NCBI GenBank assembly: GCA_946415525.1
Contig: CAMKSZ010000005.1
Span: 1 to 39,497 of the forward strand
Reading direction: 5' to 3'
DNA: 39,497 nucleotides
Origin: an uncultured Prevotellaceae bacterium
GTDB taxonomy: Bacteria > Bacteroidota > Bacteroidia > Bacteroidales > Bacteroidaceae
A model generated the notes under the pieces. That model ran no database searches. It was not told the origin of the DNA and saw only the letters and a list, made by a program, of their open reading frames with translations. Numbering within the stretch: the stretch's first letter is position 1; every line of letters starts with the position of its first letter. The position numbers and the translations under genes are program-made. Positions 35,816 through 39,497 of the stretch are shown here, piece after piece.

Positions 35816-38434
35816 TTACTTCATTGCCAATTCTATGACCTTGTCCACGGCTGCCGACAAATGGTCAACATCCTTGCCGCCGGCAGAGGCGAAATGGGGC
35901 TGGCCGCCGCCACCGCCCTTGATGAGTTTGGCAGCCTCGCGAACCAGATTACCGGCATGAAGGCCTTCTTTCACCAGATCGTCGCTGATCATCACGTTGA
36001 GGATGGGCTTCCCCTCGTTGATGGCACCCAATACGCAAATCAGGTGGTCGGGAATCTCTTGGTGCACCTTGAACACCAAATCCTTGGCCGATGCAGCATC
36101 GATAGGTAGCACCGACCCCACCACGTTGATGCCATTGACAATTCTCGCCTTGGCAACCAACTGTTCCTTGGCACGCTCTGTGGCCTGGGCGCGGAACCCT
36201 TCAATCTGCTTCTTCATGACATCGTGCTCACCGATGTATTTCTCGATGACACCGCGAAGGTCCTTGGCGTTGTTGAAAAACATGCGGATACTTTTCACCA
36301 AGTCTTCCATGTTGTAGAGCAGTTCCTCGCATGCCTTGCCCGTCTTCGCCTCCACACGGCGGATGCCAGCGGCCACGCTGCTCTCGCTGACAATCTTGAA
36401 TATGCCGATGCGGCCTGTCGATGTGGCGTGGATGCCACCGCAGAGTTCACAACTCGGGCCGAAGCGCACCACACGCACCTTGTCGCCATATTTCTCGCCA
36501 AAGAGGGCGATGGCTCCCATTTCGCGGGCTTCGCCAATGGGTATCTCACGGTGCTCGTCGAGGGCGATGTCCTGACGGATGAGGTCGTTGACCAGACGCT
36601 CCACCTGACGTATTTCCTCGTCGGTGACTTTTTGGAAATGAGAGAAGTCGAAGCGCAAAGTGTCGGGACTGACGAACGAGCCTTTTTGTTCCACATGGTC
36701 GCCGAGAACTTGCTTCAGGGCGTAGTCTAACAGGTGGGTGGCAGTATGGTTGGCGGCGCAGGCCTCGCGCAAGTCCGTATCGACACATGCCATGAAGTCG
36801 GCTTCCGGCTGTTTCGGAAGAGCCTTGACGATGTGGATGCTTTGGTTGTTCTCGCGCTTGGTGTCGATAATCTCCACCGTTTCGTTCTCGCTCACGAGCA
36901 CGCCCTTGTCGCCCACTTGGCCGCCCATTTCGCCATAGAAGGGCGTGTAGTCGAGCACCAGTTCATAATACGTGTTCTTCTTCTGCGTCACCTTCCGGTA
37001 GCGCAGGATGTGGCACTCGTATTCGGTGTAGTCGTAACCTACAAACTGCTGCTCTCCCTCGAGCAGTTCCACCCAGTCGGAATTTTCCACCACGGCGGCA
37101 TTGCGGGCGCGAGCCTTCTGCTTCTGCATCTCCTCGTCGAACTGCTTTTCATCGACGGTGTAGCCGTTCTCGCGGCAGATGAGTTGGGTGAGGTCGAGTG
37201 GGAAACCGTAGGTGTCGAACAGGCGGAAGGCCTGTTTGCCGTCGAGCACGGTCTCACCGTGGGCTTTCAGTTCATCCATGTCGCCATTGAGTAGGCTGAT
37301 GCCTTTGTCGAGAGTGCGGAGGAAGGCATCCTCCTCTTCTTTCATCACGCGGCTCACCAACTGCTGTTGTGCGGGGAGTTCGGGATAGGATGCCCCCATT
37401 TCTGCCACCAACGTGGGGACGAGGCGATAGATGAAGGCTTCTTTCTGGTTGAGGAAGGTATAGGCATAGCGCACGGCACGCCTGAGGATGCGTCGGATGA
37501 CATAGCCCGCCTTCGCATTGCCAGGCAACTGGCCGTCGGCGATGCTGAAAGCCACGGCGCGCAGATGGTCGGCGATGACGCGCATGGCCACGTCGGTATC
37601 TTCTGTCTCGCCGTATTTCTTGCCCGAAAGGCGCTCAATCTCGCGGATAATGGGTTGGAAGACGTCGGTGTCGTAGTTGGAGGTCTTGCCTTGGAGGGCG
37701 CGCACCAAGCGCTCGAAGCCCATGCCGGTGTCGATGACGTTCATCGACAGTTTCTCCAACGAACCGTCGGCGCGGCGGTTGTATTGCATGAACACGAGGT
37801 TCCAAATCTCTATCACTTGCGGGTCGTCCTTGTTCACCAACTCGCGTCCAGGCACTTTGGCCTTCTCTTCGGCGGAACGGGAGTCGAGGTGGATTTCTGA
37901 ACAGGGTCCGCAGGGACCGGTGTCGCCCATCTCCCAGAAATTGTCGTGCTTGTTGCCGTTGATGATATGGTCGGCGGGAACGAATTTCGACCAATAGGCG
38001 GCGGCCTCGTCGTCGCGGCTCAGCCCTTCGTCGGCAGAACCCTCAAAGACGGTCACATAGAGGTCGGCGGGGTTCAGTTTCAGCACGTCCACCAAATATT
38101 CCCATGCCCAAGCGATGGCTTCTTCCTTGAAATAGTCGCCAAAACTCCAATTGCCGAGCATCTCGAACATGGTGTGGTGGTAGGTGTCGTGACCCACTTC
38201 TTCGAGGTCGTTGTGCTTGCCGCTCACACGGAGGCATTTCTGAGAGTCGGCGCGGCGGCGCGGCTCAGGGTTGCGGGTGCCGAGGATGATGTCTTTCCAT
38301 TGGTTCATGCCGGCATTGGTGAACATCAGGGTGGGGTCGTCTTTCACCACCATGGGGGCGGAGGCGACAATCGTATGGCCTTTCGACTCAAAGAATTTCT
38401 TGAAAGAGTCGCGGATTTCGTTGGCTGTCATCAT
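35816..38434 (-). CDS. alaS: Alanine--tRNA ligase
   Basis: [52 protein letters not shown]..., ...[40 protein letters not shown]..., ...[32 protein letters not shown].... Confidence 0.97.
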   Translation of the reverse strand: MMTANEIRDSFKKFFESKGHTIVASAPMVVKDDPTLMFTNAGMNQWKDIILGTRNPEPRRRADSQKCLRVSGKHNDLEEVGHDTYHHTMFEMLGNWSFGDYFKEEAIAWAWEYLVDVLKLNPADLYVTVFEGSADEGLSRDDEAAAYWSKFVPADHIINGNKHDNFWEMGDTGPCGPCSEIHLDSRSAEEKAKVPGRELVNKDDPQVIEIWNLVFMQYNRRADGSLEKLSMNVIDTGMGFERLVRALQGKTSNYDTDVFQPIIREIERLSGKKYGETEDTDVAMRVIADHLRAVAFSIADGQLPGNAKAGYVIRRILRRAVRYAYTFLNQKEAFIYRLVPTLVAEMGASYPELPAQQQLVSRVMKEEEDAFLRTLDKGISLLNGDMDELKAHGETVLDGKQAFRLFDTYGFPLDLTQLICRENGYTVDEKQFDEEMQKQKARARNAAVVENSDWVELLEGEQQFVGYDYTEYECHILRYRKVTQKKNTYYELVLDYTPFYGEMGGQVGDKGVLVSENETVEIIDTKRENNQSIHIVKALPKQPEADFMACVDTDLREACAANHTATHLLDYALKQVLGDHVEQKGSFVSPDTLRFDFSHFQKVTDEEIRQVERLVNDLIRQDIALDEHREIPIGEAREMGAIALFGEKYGDKVRVVRFGPSCELCGGIHATSTGRIGIFKIVSESSVAAGIRRVEAKTGKACEELLYNMEDLVKSIRMFFNNAKDLRGVIEKYIGEHDVMKKQIEGFRAQATERAKEQLVAKARIVNGINVVGSVLPIDAASAKDLVFKVHQEIPDHLICVLGAINEGKPILNVMISDDLVKEGLHAGNLVREAAKLIKGGGGGQPHFASAGGKDVDHLSAAVDKVIELAMK

Positions 38435-38470
38435 TTTTGTCGATATTTGTTGTATTTTCTAAAATTGCCG

Positions 38471-38478
38471 CAAAATTA
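38471..38478 (-). promoter_or_regulatory. -7 element (TAATTTTG) for alaS
   Basis: Reverse complement of CAAAATTA, about 37 nt upstream of the alaS ATG. Confidence 0.45.
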
Positions 38479-38576
38479 CTAACTTTTTCCAACAATAACG
38501 AATTTTCCAAGAAGTTACTTTGCCGACAGTCGTATTTTGGGAGTTTGGGAGTTTATTATCTTCATTATTTTTTTCA

Positions 38577-38712
38577 CATGAATTACCAGTAATTGGTCAT
38601 GAATTCCTTTGCTCACAAATGTAATTGGCAATTCGCCTGAGTTGTTCCGTATGTTGCGTTGATAACGCAACATATCATTTTGCACGGAACAGAATTAATG
38701 GCTAATTCATGC
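38577..38712. repeat. Nested inverted-repeat element (long imperfect palindrome)
   Basis: Outer arms ATGAATTACCAGTAATTGG (38579-38597) vs GAATTAATGGCTAATTCAT (38692-38710); middle TGTTCCGT (38643-38650)/ACGGAACA (38684-38691); core ATGTTGCGTT GAT AACGCAACAT (38651-38673). Confidence 0.7.
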
Positions 38713-38889
38713 ATTTTATGTTTACTTTGTTTCCTTGTTGTTGTTTGTTGTCCTTTGTTGTTCTATGTTGTTTGATTATATATGTTACTACATTTGCTTT
38801 TTACTCGCTTAATTGTTTTTTTGCTCCATCTTCCATTAAGAAAAAACAAATTCTTTGCCTCGGCTGTCTTAGAAATCCATTTTTTTATC

Positions 38890-38897
38890 TATTTTTG
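38890..38897 (+). promoter_or_regulatory. -7 element (TATTTTTG) for the third AAA-ATPase gene
   Basis: TATTTTTG ends 14 nt before the ATG at 38912, implying a very short leader. Confidence 0.45.
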
Positions 38898-38911
38898 CAG
38901 AAAAGTTCACT

Positions 38912-39497
38912 ATGGAGAGATTTTTCAACACCGCCGGCCCCAATATTGTCGAGGACAACTACACCATCGACCCGCTCAAACGTTTCGACTTGGATGACAT
39001 GCTGACCCTCATCCGTCAGGAGAGATATTTCGTGTTGCATGCCCCCCGTCAGACGGGCAAGACCTCCTGCCTGCTCGCATTGCGCGACTATCTCAACCGC
39101 GAGGGACGCTACGTCGCCGTCTATGCCAACGTGGAGGGCGGCCAGGCGGCACGCAACGACGTGGAGCGGGTTATCAAGGCCACCTGCGACACCATCGCAC
39201 AGAAAATGAGGTTAGTGCTGAAAGACGACATGCCTTTAACCATTCGTGACAAGGTTTTCAATTTGCCTGTTGACTCGATGCTCACCACCTTCTTGCGGAT
39301 GCTCAGCGAGTCATTGCCCCGCCCCCTTGTGCTCTTCCTTGACGAAATTGACGCGTTGGTGGGCGACAGCCTTGTCAGCGTGCTGCGTCAACTGCGTGCG
39401 GGCTACGACGACCGCCCCGCCGCCTTCCCGCAAAGCATCGTTCTCTGTGGCGTGCGCGACGTGCGCGACTACCGCATCGTGCTCTCCAACCAGGACA
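38912..39497 (+). CDS. AAA-like ATPase, N-terminal part (runs off the right edge)
   Basis: Translation from 38912: MERFFNTAGPNIVEDNYTIDPLKRFDLDDMLTLIRQERYFVLHAPRQTGKTSCLLALRDYLNREGRYVAVYANVEGG...; Walker A-like APRQTGKTS, Walker B LVLFLDEIDAL. Missed in the ORF track because the stop is outside the window. Confidence 0.88.
   Translation, partial: MERFFNTAGPNIVEDNYTIDPLKRFDLDDMLTLIRQERYFVLHAPRQTGKTSCLLALRDYLNREGRYVAVYANVEGGQAARNDVERVIKATCDTIAQKMRLVLKDDMPLTIRDKVFNLPVDSMLTTFLRMLSESLPRPLVLFLDEIDALVGDSLVSVLRQLRAGYDDRPAAFPQSIVLCGVRDVRDYRIVLSNQD

Overview
This 39.5-kb window looks like a Bacteroidota chromosome, Prevotella-like by protein flavour and by TAnnTTTG-type promoters. It is mostly housekeeping genes with several accessory blocks. 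In order it carries: the 5' part of thrA (-); a fucose-type block (amidohydrolase, fucI, fucP, RhaM-like mutarotase); an OmpA/PorT-like barrel protein; a COG2509-like FAD dehydrogenase; a YpfJ-like zinc metallopeptidase (-); a cytidylate-kinase-like protein; pheT; a YebC family protein; a TSCPD protein; a small lipoprotein (-); lepA; a Crp/Fnr regulator; an AAA-ATPase/PD-(D/E)XK protein (-); two tandem AMP-binding acyl-CoA synthetases (-); a LolC/E-like permease (-); a PLP aminotransferase (-); a cell-envelope block (DUF2807 lipoprotein, ECF sigma factor with a C-terminal transmembrane segment and extracytoplasmic tail, small secreted protein, TonB-receptor-like outer-membrane protein); a second AAA/PD-(D/E)XK gene; a GH127-like hydrolase (-); a D-lactate dehydrogenase-like protein (-); alaS (-); and the 5' part of a third AAA ATPase. 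The most interesting observations are the apparently membrane-tethered ECF sigma factor in its envelope gene block, an inverted array of 8-bp GGAGTTWR units downstream of fucP whose motif recurs near 38.54 kb beside a nested palindrome, a 13-bp perfect dyad bracketing a predicted promoter at 14.95 kb, and three AAA-type ATPases of a poorly understood family. No tRNA, rRNA or CRISPR array was recognised. All calls are by eye; no database search was run.
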